Origin: Lachnospiraceae bacterium
GTDB taxonomy: Bacteria; Bacillota; Clostridia; Lachnospirales; Lachnospiraceae
Direction of reading: 5' to 3'
Assembly (NCBI GenBank): GCA_009774245.1
Contig: VSNM01000023.1
Location: 8,555 to 72,554, forward strand
DNA length: 64,000 nucleotides
Made by a program: the position numbers and the translations under genes. Positions 44,448 through 51,372 of this stretch are shown piece after piece (within the stretch, counting starts at the first letter, position 1; each line of letters starts with the position of its first letter). A model generated the notes under the pieces. The model did not search any database. It saw nothing but the letters and a program-made list of their open reading frames with translations, and was not told the DNA's origin.

Positions 44448-44476
44448 AGTATATCAGTATGCTGCGGTTTTTACAA
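44448..44476 (-). promoter_or_regulatory. Promoter of PD-(D/E)XK copy A
   Basis: On the minus strand TTGTAA, a 17-bp spacer and TATACT. The -10 box is only about 15 nt from the start codon, so a transcript starting here would have almost no leader and would lose its ribosome binding site. The same boxes occur before copy B at 48218-48246. Confidence 0.4.
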
Positions 44477-44606
44477 CAACGTCTTTGTTAGAACTCGTGT
44501 TCCAAACTATTGTACGATATTTAAAAGATTCTGTCAAATGTTATCAGAAAATTTGTTCTTATTTTTGCTGTGAGGATTGCCAAATAGAATTGATCAACAA
44601 TTTTAA

Positions 44607-44668
44607 AACAGCGTAAAAAACAAAGAAATTTATCACCCAGCATAGATTCCTTCATTTTTTACGCTGTT
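44607..44668. terminator. Inverted repeat with T-run between copy A and copy 2
   Basis: AACAGCGTAAAAAA (44607-44620) and TTTTTTACGCTGTT (44655-44668) are a perfect 14-bp inverted repeat around a 34-nt loop. The A/T-rich inner ends and position downstream of the helical-repeat copy 2 gene suggest a terminator. The surrounding 44433-44606 is the upstream part of the duplicated cassette; 44669-44751 continues as a short frame (VTEFMKAELSRNL) that may be the frameshifted natural end of the copy 2 protein. Confidence 0.45.
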
Positions 44669-44751
44669 ATCTGCGGTCAGCTTTTTTGACCTTCAGTAAA
44701 TATAAATATCTTACAGGTTTCTGGACAGCTCCGCCTTCATAAACTCAGTCA

Positions 44752-46698
44752 CTATCTTAACTCCAAAGCCTTGTCGCGCAATTTTTTGTAATGTGTGGCA
44801 CTGTCTGCCGAGATTCCCTCGACCTTATTTTCTTCTATCAGCCGGATAAATACATCCATCTCCGCCTGCGCATCCGCCCGTGAGCCGGGCAGCAGCTCAA
44901 AAAAGCTCTCCGCGAAGGGATGTCCCTGCATTGCAAAATGCTCCGCAAGCCCCTTGCAGTTTTTCCACTGGAGCCACCGCATTTCGAACATGCATTTCCA
45001 CATTTTCTGGCCGGCATTTGGCGTTGTTTTCCTGATTTCAAAAAACCTGCTGTAAAACCACGCCCCAATCCTTTCGCGCTCGGCCTTATTGTCCCTGTCA
45101 ACCCAGAGATTCAAAGAGAACGGCGTCCACCCATGATACTTCATAATACAGTCCGTGATCTGGTCATCATGCTTCATAAGCCAGTCCATGATCCGATCCC
45201 GGTTTGGCAGATGGACGACACGTTGGAAATACCGGTTCTTATCCTCGCCGCTGACGCTGTGATAATGATCTGTGCGGACTGGCGCCTTTATAACGTGCTT
45301 ATGCATATTACTGTCCCATATTACATAATCCAGCGCCGCTATGATCGCAACGTAACGCTTTTCCTTGTCTCCTGTCTGAAGCTGCGCGTCAAACCACGCC
45401 GTGCAGTCCTCCTCATACATTTTTGCCACTGCCGCCGCCCTGAGAAACGCGTCGCTTTTCGCGTACTGCTCCATCACAAACGCCGCAAGCTGTCTGTTGT
45501 CATTGACCGCGAGTGAATCCGCAAGCTGCTTGGCAATCGTCTCCTCCCATGTATGCTTCTCATCTCTGTTGCCATCATAACTCTGATTCAGGACCAGATA
45601 ATCAAGCTCATCTCCCGCGATCCTGCCAAGCTTTTCCTGATTGTCAAGCAACAGCCAGTAACATCGAAGCACCTCATCCCCGCTCTTGCCAACCAGCGCC
45701 TCGACACATCTGCAGAACCGTTTGATTTTCCGCAGTTCACTATCTGTTCGCGCCGCATCTTCCTGCATTTCCAGAATCTCTGGCAGCAGCGCAAGGCACA
45801 TTCCCGATATGAGCTTCGACGCGCCCTTTGTCGTGGACACAAGCAGATGCTCACAGGCCTCCTCTGGCTTTTTAGCCGCCATCTTTTCGAAAAAGACATC
45901 GACCTTCTTATCTGATATCTCTGCGAGTGCGTCCAGCGCAAGCTGCTTATTCCTTCCCTTTTCTGTGTCCGCCAGTGTGAACAAAAGCTCCATGTTTGCC
46001 GGATTTTGGCCAATCGCCCTGATTAATTCCGTGCGGATTTCCCGCTCCGCATCTGGAAGGACTTTGAGATAAAATTCATTCTCACTGCTGCCTGCCACCG
46101 CGGTGATGACCTCCAGCCGAAACCGCATTTCCCGCTTTCCCTTCGGATCAAAACCCTTTTTCAGCAGTGGCAAAATGGAAGCGTCCTGCTTCTGAAGCTG
46201 CGTCTTTGCCAAGTCCGCGGTGTATGCATACGAGGCGCCGAGCGCCTGAACCATCGCATGACGCACACGGTAATCCCTGAAAACTTCGGAATTGGCCTTA
46301 TGAAGCTCATAAATATACATGAAGTTTCCACTGCCTGTAAACGCTTCTATCACCCTGCGCACCTGCGAGCAGGGAAAATTTTCCGTGCTGACATTTGTCC
46401 TTGCCCAGATATCCAAATCCTCGATTTCACCGGAGACATCAACTGTCCCTAATGTGCACAAAACGGCATCCGTAAGTGAAATCGCATCCAGCAGCGCGAT
46501 CGCTGGATTCTCACATTCCCCAGAAAGCAGAAATGTCATCTGCTCATTCAGTTTTTCCAAAACCAGAGACGCGCCCGCAAGCGGCCTGACTGCCTCCGCC
46601 GCGCGCCTTAGCCGAAAATCCTCCGGCAGTAAACGGGCTCCGGCAATCGTAGCCGCCCGCAGTCGGGACTGCAGTTCATAGATTGGTATGATGTCCAT
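44752..46698 (-). CDS. Large helical-repeat protein, copy 2
   Basis: A 648-residue paralogue of the 39707-41728 protein, helical throughout and without enzymatic motifs. Shared blocks include LLDAISLTDAVLCTLGTVDV, FRDYRVRH, QALGASY, FDPKGKREM and EREIRTELIRAIGQNPANMEL. Between the copies identity looks moderate, so the duplication is old, unlike the recent duplication of the flanking nuclease cassette. After the stop, a one-base shift would extend it by VTEFMKAELSRNL, so the C-terminus may be slightly truncated. It is not in the tight run with moxR but lies upstream of it on the same strand. Confidence 0.78.
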   Translation of the reverse strand: MDIIPIYELQSRLRAATIAGARLLPEDFRLRRAAEAVRPLAGASLVLEKLNEQMTFLLSGECENPAIALLDAISLTDAVLCTLGTVDVSGEIEDLDIWARTNVSTENFPCSQVRRVIEAFTGSGNFMYIYELHKANSEVFRDYRVRHAMVQALGASYAYTADLAKTQLQKQDASILPLLKKGFDPKGKREMRFRLEVITAVAGSSENEFYLKVLPDAEREIRTELIRAIGQNPANMELLFTLADTEKGRNKQLALDALAEISDKKVDVFFEKMAAKKPEEACEHLLVSTTKGASKLISGMCLALLPEILEMQEDAARTDSELRKIKRFCRCVEALVGKSGDEVLRCYWLLLDNQEKLGRIAGDELDYLVLNQSYDGNRDEKHTWEETIAKQLADSLAVNDNRQLAAFVMEQYAKSDAFLRAAAVAKMYEEDCTAWFDAQLQTGDKEKRYVAIIAALDYVIWDSNMHKHVIKAPVRTDHYHSVSGEDKNRYFQRVVHLPNRDRIMDWLMKHDDQITDCIMKYHGWTPFSLNLWVDRDNKAERERIGAWFYSRFFEIRKTTPNAGQKMWKCMFEMRWLQWKNCKGLAEHFAMQGHPFAESFFELLPGSRADAQAEMDVFIRLIEENKVEGISADSATHYKKLRDKALELR

Positions 46699-46821
46699 AT
46701 AACCTCCGTTAATTTATTTATAGGCGCTGCTATCATTAATAGACAACCCCATATCCAGAAGTGTTCTGTCCATTTTATCGTCATCTTCTTTCAATGCAAT
46801 AAAATCAACGATACTATTACT

Positions 46822-47268
46822 CTATTTCCCCACGATAAGCATTTTCCGGAATTTCGCGTCAATCTCAGAATACTCATGCTTTAATGAAATGACACGCCCT
46901 TCTTTATCCAGAAAGCAGTGCGTACTTGTGCCTGTGGTGCGCAGCTCTTCGGTTTCATTGTCTGTCATTTCGTATTCCAGGTCAAGCCTCACGCCGTTGT
47001 ACTTTGTGACCTTAACCTGAATCCGCACGGTATCGTCAAAATGCACCATGCTCTTATACCGGCAGGACACGGAGACTACCGGACTGATCACACCGTTTTC
47101 CTCCATGTCACGATAGGATATCCCAAACTGGCTCATCGCGTCCATTCTGGCCTCCTCCATCCACCGGATATAATTGGAATGGTGGACAATCCGCATCTGG
47201 TCTGTCTCATAGTATTTCGCATGATGTATGTATGGTTTGATAGGATTTTCTTCGTTCACTGCCTTCAT
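46822..47268 (-). CDS. Hotdog-fold acyl-CoA thioesterase
   Basis: A 148-residue 4HBT-type thioesterase: YYETDQMRIVHHSNYIRWMEEARMD contains the active-site region (quoted here in part as DQMRIVHHSNYIRW), followed by SVSCRYKSMVHFDD and TSTHCFLDKEGR. It should hydrolyse short acyl-CoA or acyl-carrier thioesters in the cytosol. The ATG at 47268 begins 4 nt after the stop of the PD-(D/E)XK gene, with AAGGTGA as ribosome binding site, so the two are co-translated. A decayed copy lies at 43303. Confidence 0.88.
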   Translation of the reverse strand: MKAVNEENPIKPYIHHAKYYETDQMRIVHHSNYIRWMEEARMDAMSQFGISYRDMEENGVISPVVSVSCRYKSMVHFDDTVRIQVKVTKYNGVRLDLEYEMTDNETEELRTTGTSTHCFLDKEGRVISLKHEYSEIDAKFRKMLIVGK

Positions 47269-48378
47269 AAACTCAATCACCTTTTTTTGTATTTTGATAA
47301 ATCTTCACGTATGCATCATATTGCGCTGGGGTTATGTCCATAAATTTACATGCTTTTTCCTTTGACATATTCAGCTTTCTTATCGCATTGTCAACTGCCT
47401 CGACTGTTTTCCTTGCTTCCATTACATTGGATGCCTCATTCCGCGCTTTCTGAACCGCCTCGTCGATTTCCGGCTGCATAAGTTCTACCAGTGCACTATA
47501 CATACTCCCGTCCTCCTTTTTTAATTTCTCAAACAATTTCCGGTTTGCCTTCGCCGCAATCTGCAGCACCGCTTCTATATATTCCGCTTCTGGTCTGTCT
47601 AGCATTTGCCTTGATTTGTTGATCAGCCTTTTGGCCTGCTGCCTGCCCATGTTGTCTGTCAGGGCTCTCAGCCATATATGGCTCGTTTCATTCAGTTCCC
47701 TTGCCACGATAACCTGCGTCTTGAAAAATCCAGCATTCTCTATATAATAGACGCCCCTGCTTTCTTTCCTGACCTCACACCCATGAGATACAAACCATTG
47801 AAAAAGTACACGCGGCTTCCCCTTGCGAATCATCGTGACCGTGATTTCCTCGGGAATGTATGATTCGCCGCATTTTCCTGCTTTATACAGACCTGCATAT
47901 GCGTAAGTCTTAAAAAATGCATCCACGTCCTCACTGTCATGCGGAGATTTGTATTCTATAATGTTATGACGCCGAAATATTTTTCCTATCTCATTATCCA
48001 TGACAATACTGCTGTCTTTCTTGATTATAAGCAAATCAATCTGCAATGCCTTTATGTTCAATAAGTGCTCCGGCTCGTATTCAAGTATATCTTTGTATTC
48101 CATAAATTCAAGCCTCATTGCAGGCATAAAAGCCATGTGCCATTGTGTTTTGTGCTCATCTATGTTATGACTGCCGCTGGCAGGGGTTGTGTTCTCTGTC
48201 ATATGTTTTTCTCCTTTAGTATATCAGTATGCCACAGTTTTTACAACAACGTCTTTATCAGAACTTGTGTTCCAAACTATTGTACGTCATCAAAGAGGTA
48301 TTGTCAAGCAATATCAAAAAATTTGTTCTTATTTATTGTTGTGAGGATTGCCAAATAGAATTGATTAACAATTTAGAA
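46870..48378. repeat. Duplicated cassette, copy B (intact)
   Basis: The intact counterpart of 43303-44608 in the same orientation. It holds the thioesterase, the full-length nuclease-family gene and the same upstream non-coding stretch. The two copies flank the helical-repeat copy 2 gene as direct repeats. Confidence 0.8.
47273..48202 (-). CDS. PD-(D/E)XK nuclease-family protein (copy B, full length)
   Basis: A 309-residue full-length version of the split gene at 43450-44432. The nuclease core is at about residues 50-85 (ALQIDLLIIKKD, IIEYKSP). The C-terminal domain has the DEAVQKARNEASNV helix and KKACxFMDITPAQYDAYVKIY-like end seen in Lachnospiraceae Rpn-like proteins. AAAGGAG precedes the ATG. 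It is followed by the thioesterase gene with 4 nt between stop and start. A role in DNA breakage or recombination is a family-level inference. Confidence 0.8.
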   Translation of the reverse strand: MTENTTPASGSHNIDEHKTQWHMAFMPAMRLEFMEYKDILEYEPEHLLNIKALQIDLLIIKKDSSIVMDNEIGKIFRRHNIIEYKSPHDSEDVDAFFKTYAYAGLYKAGKCGESYIPEEITVTMIRKGKPRVLFQWFVSHGCEVRKESRGVYYIENAGFFKTQVIVARELNETSHIWLRALTDNMGRQQAKRLINKSRQMLDRPEAEYIEAVLQIAAKANRKLFEKLKKEDGSMYSALVELMQPEIDEAVQKARNEASNVMEARKTVEAVDNAIRKLNMSKEKACKFMDITPAQYDAYVKIYQNTKKGD

Positions 48379-48488
48379 ACTGCGGATTGACGACCGCCTA
48401 AATATCGAACTTAAATATGCGTAAAAATCAAAAAAAATCTTGAAATTATATAAATTATATAATATGGTAAGAATATGAGGAGGATACA

Positions 48489-48665
48489 ATAAAAGGAAAG
48501 GAACTTGTAAAACTGCTAAAAAAAGAGGGATGGGTATTAGACCGAGTAAATGGAAGCCATCACATCATGGTGAAGGACGGGCAATCAGTATCCATTCCGG
48601 TCCACAATACAGATATTCAGAAAGGCTTGCTTCATGCACTCATGAAGAATACAGGACTGAGATAA
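48489..48665 (+). CDS. hicA: HicA toxin homologue with ATA at the start position
   Basis: A 58-codon frame with clear HicA features: KGKELVKLLKKEGW, then RVNGSHHIMVKDG with the catalytic His, and IPVHNTDIQKGLLHALMKNT. The ribosome binding site AGGAGG is 5 nt before codon 1, but codon 1 is ATA (48489-48491) instead of ATG; no other in-frame start lies before the conserved core. The gene may be silenced or translated weakly from a non-standard start. HicB follows 43 bp downstream, in normal toxin-first order. Confidence 0.72.
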   Translation: MKGKELVKLLKKEGWVLDRVNGSHHIMVKDGQSVSIPVHNTDIQKGLLHALMKNTGLR

Positions 48666-48707
48666 AGCCCCTCTTCCCAAGACCGAAAAAGAAAGGAGTC
48701 ATTTGTC

Positions 48708-49085
48708 ATGACAACAGTATATCCCGCCATCATCCATGAAGAAGAAGGCTATTGGGTAGAATTTCCCGATCTGTCCGGATGTTTCACGAACGGAAGCACA
48801 CTGGAAGAAACTATGGAAATGGCTAAAGAGGCGTTAGGGCTGTATCTTGTCAGCCTTGAAGAAAACGGGCAGGCAATCCCTGCTCCATCCAACATTGCCG
48901 ACATTTCGACAGACGAAGGGCAAACAACTTATATTTCCACCGACATGAACGCATACCGCCGTGACACACAGGCTATAAAAAAAATGCTGTCCATTCCCGC
49001 ATGGCTGGCAAAAGAAGCCGAGGCAAGAAATATCAGTTTATCAAAAGTATTACAAGAAGCGCTTCTCTCAAAAATACAAGCTTGA
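48708..49085 (+). CDS. hicB: HicB antitoxin
   Basis: A 125-residue antitoxin. The N-terminal RNase H-like domain reads YPAIIHEEEGYWVEFPDLSG and CFTNGSTLEETMEMAKEAL, which is the HicB core; the C-terminal LSIPAWLAKEAEARNISLSKVLQEA (here cut into its parts LAKEAEARNISLS and KVLQEALLS) is the DNA-binding or dimerising helix pair. It would neutralise HicA mRNA cleavage and repress the operon. AAAGGAG precedes the ATG. Confidence 0.9.
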   Translation: MTTVYPAIIHEEEGYWVEFPDLSGCFTNGSTLEETMEMAKEALGLYLVSLEENGQAIPAPSNIADISTDEGQTTYISTDMNAYRRDTQAIKKMLSIPAWLAKEAEARNISLSKVLQEALLSKIQA

Positions 49086-49131
49086 TCTGCTTGGAATACT
49101 ACAAAAGACATGGAAAGCGAAAAAACGTACA

Positions 49132-50052
49132 CTACTTCAACATCATAAACGCCCCAAGGTTCCCGCGTTTTCCTTTGCTGGCTCTGTGGCTGAACAATAG
49201 TTTGTGGTTGCAGCAGGTGCACACATCCGTCACTTCGATATGCTCGGCAGGCACTCCCGCATCGCGAAATACCCTGTAATTTGCATACCATAGATTCAAC
49301 TGATATTTCCCGTTCTCCTTTGGAACCATCAGGCAATTCTCAATATCCCGCTGCCCATAATCCTGCCGATACCGGGCAAGATATTCCCCAGCCTTAGCAT
49401 TATCCCGCAAAAACGCTTCCCCGAAAGCAAGCGCGACATCCTCACTCACCTCATAGCAGTTCTGGCAGATGGAGGGGGCGATTGCGACTCTGACCTTCTC
49501 TGGTCTTGTTCCATACGATTCCCGCATTTTGTCCAAGGTCACTTTTCCCATCTTCCCGACGGTTCCGCGCCACCCGGAATGCGACAGGCCGATTGCCCTG
49601 TTCACAGGATCGACAATAAACAGCGGCACACAGTCCGCATAAAAAGTGGCCAGGATAATTCCTCTTTCATTTGTGATCAGTCCGTCCACATCTGTGTAAT
49701 CGCGCTCGCAGACAACTCCTTTTCCCTTGTCGTCAGCAGTCACCCTGCGCACATTCGTGGTATGCGTCTGCTGGGAACAGACAATATCACCGCTTGTCAT
49801 GCCGATATGCGCCGCAGCCCTTCTGAAATTTTCATCCACGTTTTCTTTCATGTCGCCCTGCGAATAGCTAAAATTGAGCGAATATAGATAATCACTGCTC
49901 ACCCCGCCGTATCTTGTCGTGAAAAAATGCTCCACGATACCTGTCCGTTCCAGACCTGCAAATGTGAAATATGCCATTTCCTCATTATCCCTGTCAAATC
50001 CAAGCTGGCATGTTCCCCTGCTGCCATACCTGAGAATGGGTTCTGTCATCAT
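49132..50052 (-). CDS. pgeF: PgeF/YlmD-type laccase-domain protein
   Basis: A 306-residue cytosolic protein of the multicopper polyphenol oxidase (YfiH/YlmD) family, whose members act as purine nucleoside phosphorylases or in removing wrongly built peptidoglycan precursors. The metal-site residues are in FYADCVPLFIVDP, HSGWRG and CTCCNHKLLFSHR. AAAGGAAAG lies before the ATG at 50052. It is convergent with hicB, with 46 bp between them. Confidence 0.9.
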   Translation of the reverse strand: MMTEPILRYGSRGTCQLGFDRDNEEMAYFTFAGLERTGIVEHFFTTRYGGVSSDYLYSLNFSYSQGDMKENVDENFRRAAAHIGMTSGDIVCSQQTHTTNVRRVTADDKGKGVVCERDYTDVDGLITNERGIILATFYADCVPLFIVDPVNRAIGLSHSGWRGTVGKMGKVTLDKMRESYGTRPEKVRVAIAPSICQNCYEVSEDVALAFGEAFLRDNAKAGEYLARYRQDYGQRDIENCLMVPKENGKYQLNLWYANYRVFRDAGVPAEHIEVTDVCTCCNHKLLFSHRASKGKRGNLGAFMMLK

Positions 50053-50101
50053 ACTCTTTCCTTTCAGATACATATTATTCATATAAAAAATATCTGTTCA
50101 A

Positions 50102-50632
50102 TCACATAACACAGTCACAATAGAAAATAATATCAGCCTTCCCCTCCTGCTTTGTCCCTTTATACACATTCGTATCAACCCCGCCTATATAGAAGCCTGC
50201 TTTTATGTAAAACAAACATGCACCTAGGTTATTATCCTGCGCCTGTGTATAGATTCCGTTATAACCTGATGCCAATGCAGTCTCTTTTGCCCTGTCAATC
50301 AGACGCTTCGCAACGCCCTTCTGACGATATTCCTGATTCACTTTCAAGTCATAAAGGTACATATACTTAAAAAAGCCGGCCTGCATAATTGCAAGACCTA
50401 TGCAGATATTATGATCATAGGCTCCAATGAATGTACTGTTTTCAGCCATCGCTTCATAATCATAAGCTTCATCAGGAAAACACATCTTTGTTTCGTTGGC
50501 AGATATCTCGGTAGTGTAACTCCATGTCCCATTCATATAGCTTGGTATCATTCTCCCGAACAGGGAAAAAGGCTGATTGGGCAGATTAATGTCTGCCTTG
50601 TGCTCATAATCAATTATCCTTGTTTCTATCAT
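50102..50632 (-). CDS. GNAT-family N-acetyltransferase
   Basis: A 176-residue acetyltransferase. The acetyl-CoA-binding motif is VNQEYRQKGVAKRLIDRA, followed by the C-terminal strand ACLFYIKAGFYIGG. The substrate is unknown. The ATG at 50632 follows TGGAGG by 8 nt, better than the ATG at 50656. It lies between pgeF and yraN on the same strand. Confidence 0.85.
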   Translation of the reverse strand: MIETRIIDYEHKADINLPNQPFSLFGRMIPSYMNGTWSYTTEISANETKMCFPDEAYDYEAMAENSTFIGAYDHNICIGLAIMQAGFFKYMYLYDLKVNQEYRQKGVAKRLIDRAKETALASGYNGIYTQAQDNNLGACLFYIKAGFYIGGVDTNVYKGTKQEGKADIIFYCDCVM

Positions 50633-50652
50633 TTCATATTCCTCCAGACAAC

Positions 50653-51009
50653 TCATGAATAAATATGTTCAAACGCATTCTGATACCATGTGATATCCTC
50701 CCCGCAGATCGCAACCACATCATAACGCACAGGGGTAAAATCTCCCAGATGATGCACCATCCGATAATAGTCTGCCACCCTGCAAATCGTCCGCTGTTTC
50801 CCGTAATTCACGGCTTCTGCGGGATCTCCCACGGAAGCGTCCCTGCGGTATTTGACCTCAACAAAAACAGTATATTCGCCGTCTCTGCCAATGATATCAA
50901 TCTCACCCCTGCGGTTTCTGTAATTGTGCTCCAGTATTTCCACGCCCTGTCTCTGCAGATATTCTATGGCAGTCTGCTCGTACTCAGCACCTTTTTTTCT
51001 GGTATTCAT
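50653..51009 (-). CDS. YraN/UPF0102-family endonuclease-like protein
   Basis: A 118-residue protein with a PD-(D/E)XK-like core: AIEYLQRQGVEILEHNYR, GEIDIIG and FVEVKYRRDA (Asp, Glu-X-Lys). Members of UPF0102 are small predicted nucleases often next to rnhB, as here. GGGG lies before the ATG at 51009. Substrate unknown. Confidence 0.88.
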   Translation of the reverse strand: MNTRKKGAEYEQTAIEYLQRQGVEILEHNYRNRRGEIDIIGRDGEYTVFVEVKYRRDASVGDPAEAVNYGKQRTICRVADYYRMVHHLGDFTPVRYDVVAICGEDITWYQNAFEHIYS

Positions 51010-51024
51010 TTCATTCCCCATGCC

Positions 51025-51336
51025 CTACTGCTTTTTGGAGCTGTTTTGATAGGCGCTCACTTTTGCCTTGATCTTATCCATGCTGTCCACAAACATGAGG
51101 ATTTCAGCCACCACCTCATAGAGCTCCGGCGGTATCATATCGCCAATCTGCAGTTTGGAGAGTGTATTGGCCAGCTTGTCGTCCCTGTGGACAGGCACAT
51201 CCGCCTGCTTTGCCTGCTCGATAATCCGATCGGCCAGCGCTCCCCGTCCCATCGCAATCACCCTGGGCGCACTGTCCGCCGGATCGTATTCCAGCGCCAC
51301 GGCCTGTTTCACCTTCTTATTCTTCTCCTCTGCCAT
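51025..51336 (-). CDS. FlhB C-terminal-domain-like protein (YlqH type)
   Basis: A 103-residue cytosolic protein equal to the C-terminal domain of the type III export switch protein FlhB: AVALEYDPADSAPRVIAMGRG, ADVPVHRDDKLA and GDMIPPELYEVVAEIL are seen (read in parts of the frame). The FlhB NPTH cleavage motif is absent. B. subtilis has the same stand-alone gene (ylqH) beside ylqG and rnhB. No flagellar gene is near. The start at 51336 is chosen over 51360. Confidence 0.85.
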   Translation of the reverse strand: MAEEKNKKVKQAVALEYDPADSAPRVIAMGRGALADRIIEQAKQADVPVHRDDKLANTLSKLQIGDMIPPELYEVVAEILMFVDSMDKIKAKVSAYQNSSKKQ

Positions 51337-51372
51337 ATCCAATCCCCCACACTTTTTCAATATCCTTGCATT

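Larger units (their letters stand above)
43303..44608. repeat. Duplicated cassette, copy A (decayed)
   Basis: Direct repeat of the 46870-48378 segment: thioesterase end, PD-(D/E)XK gene, its start region and about 170 bp of upstream non-coding DNA (both contain ACAACAACGTCTTTG-like and GTGAGGATTGCCAAATAGAA stretches). This copy has a 247-bp deletion, a 54-bp insertion and scattered substitutions. Confidence 0.8.

Noticed and set aside
44448..44476. Idea of a leaderless transcript for the PD-(D/E)XK genes
   Set aside because: The -10-like box is so close to the start that the true promoter may simply lie further upstream; kept only as a low-confidence promoter entry.
46699..46821. Open frame of about 36 codons after the thioesterase stop (contains MDRTLLDMGLSINDSSAYK)
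   Set aside because: Short, without start signal, and in a region already shaped by duplication; too little to call a gene or remnant.
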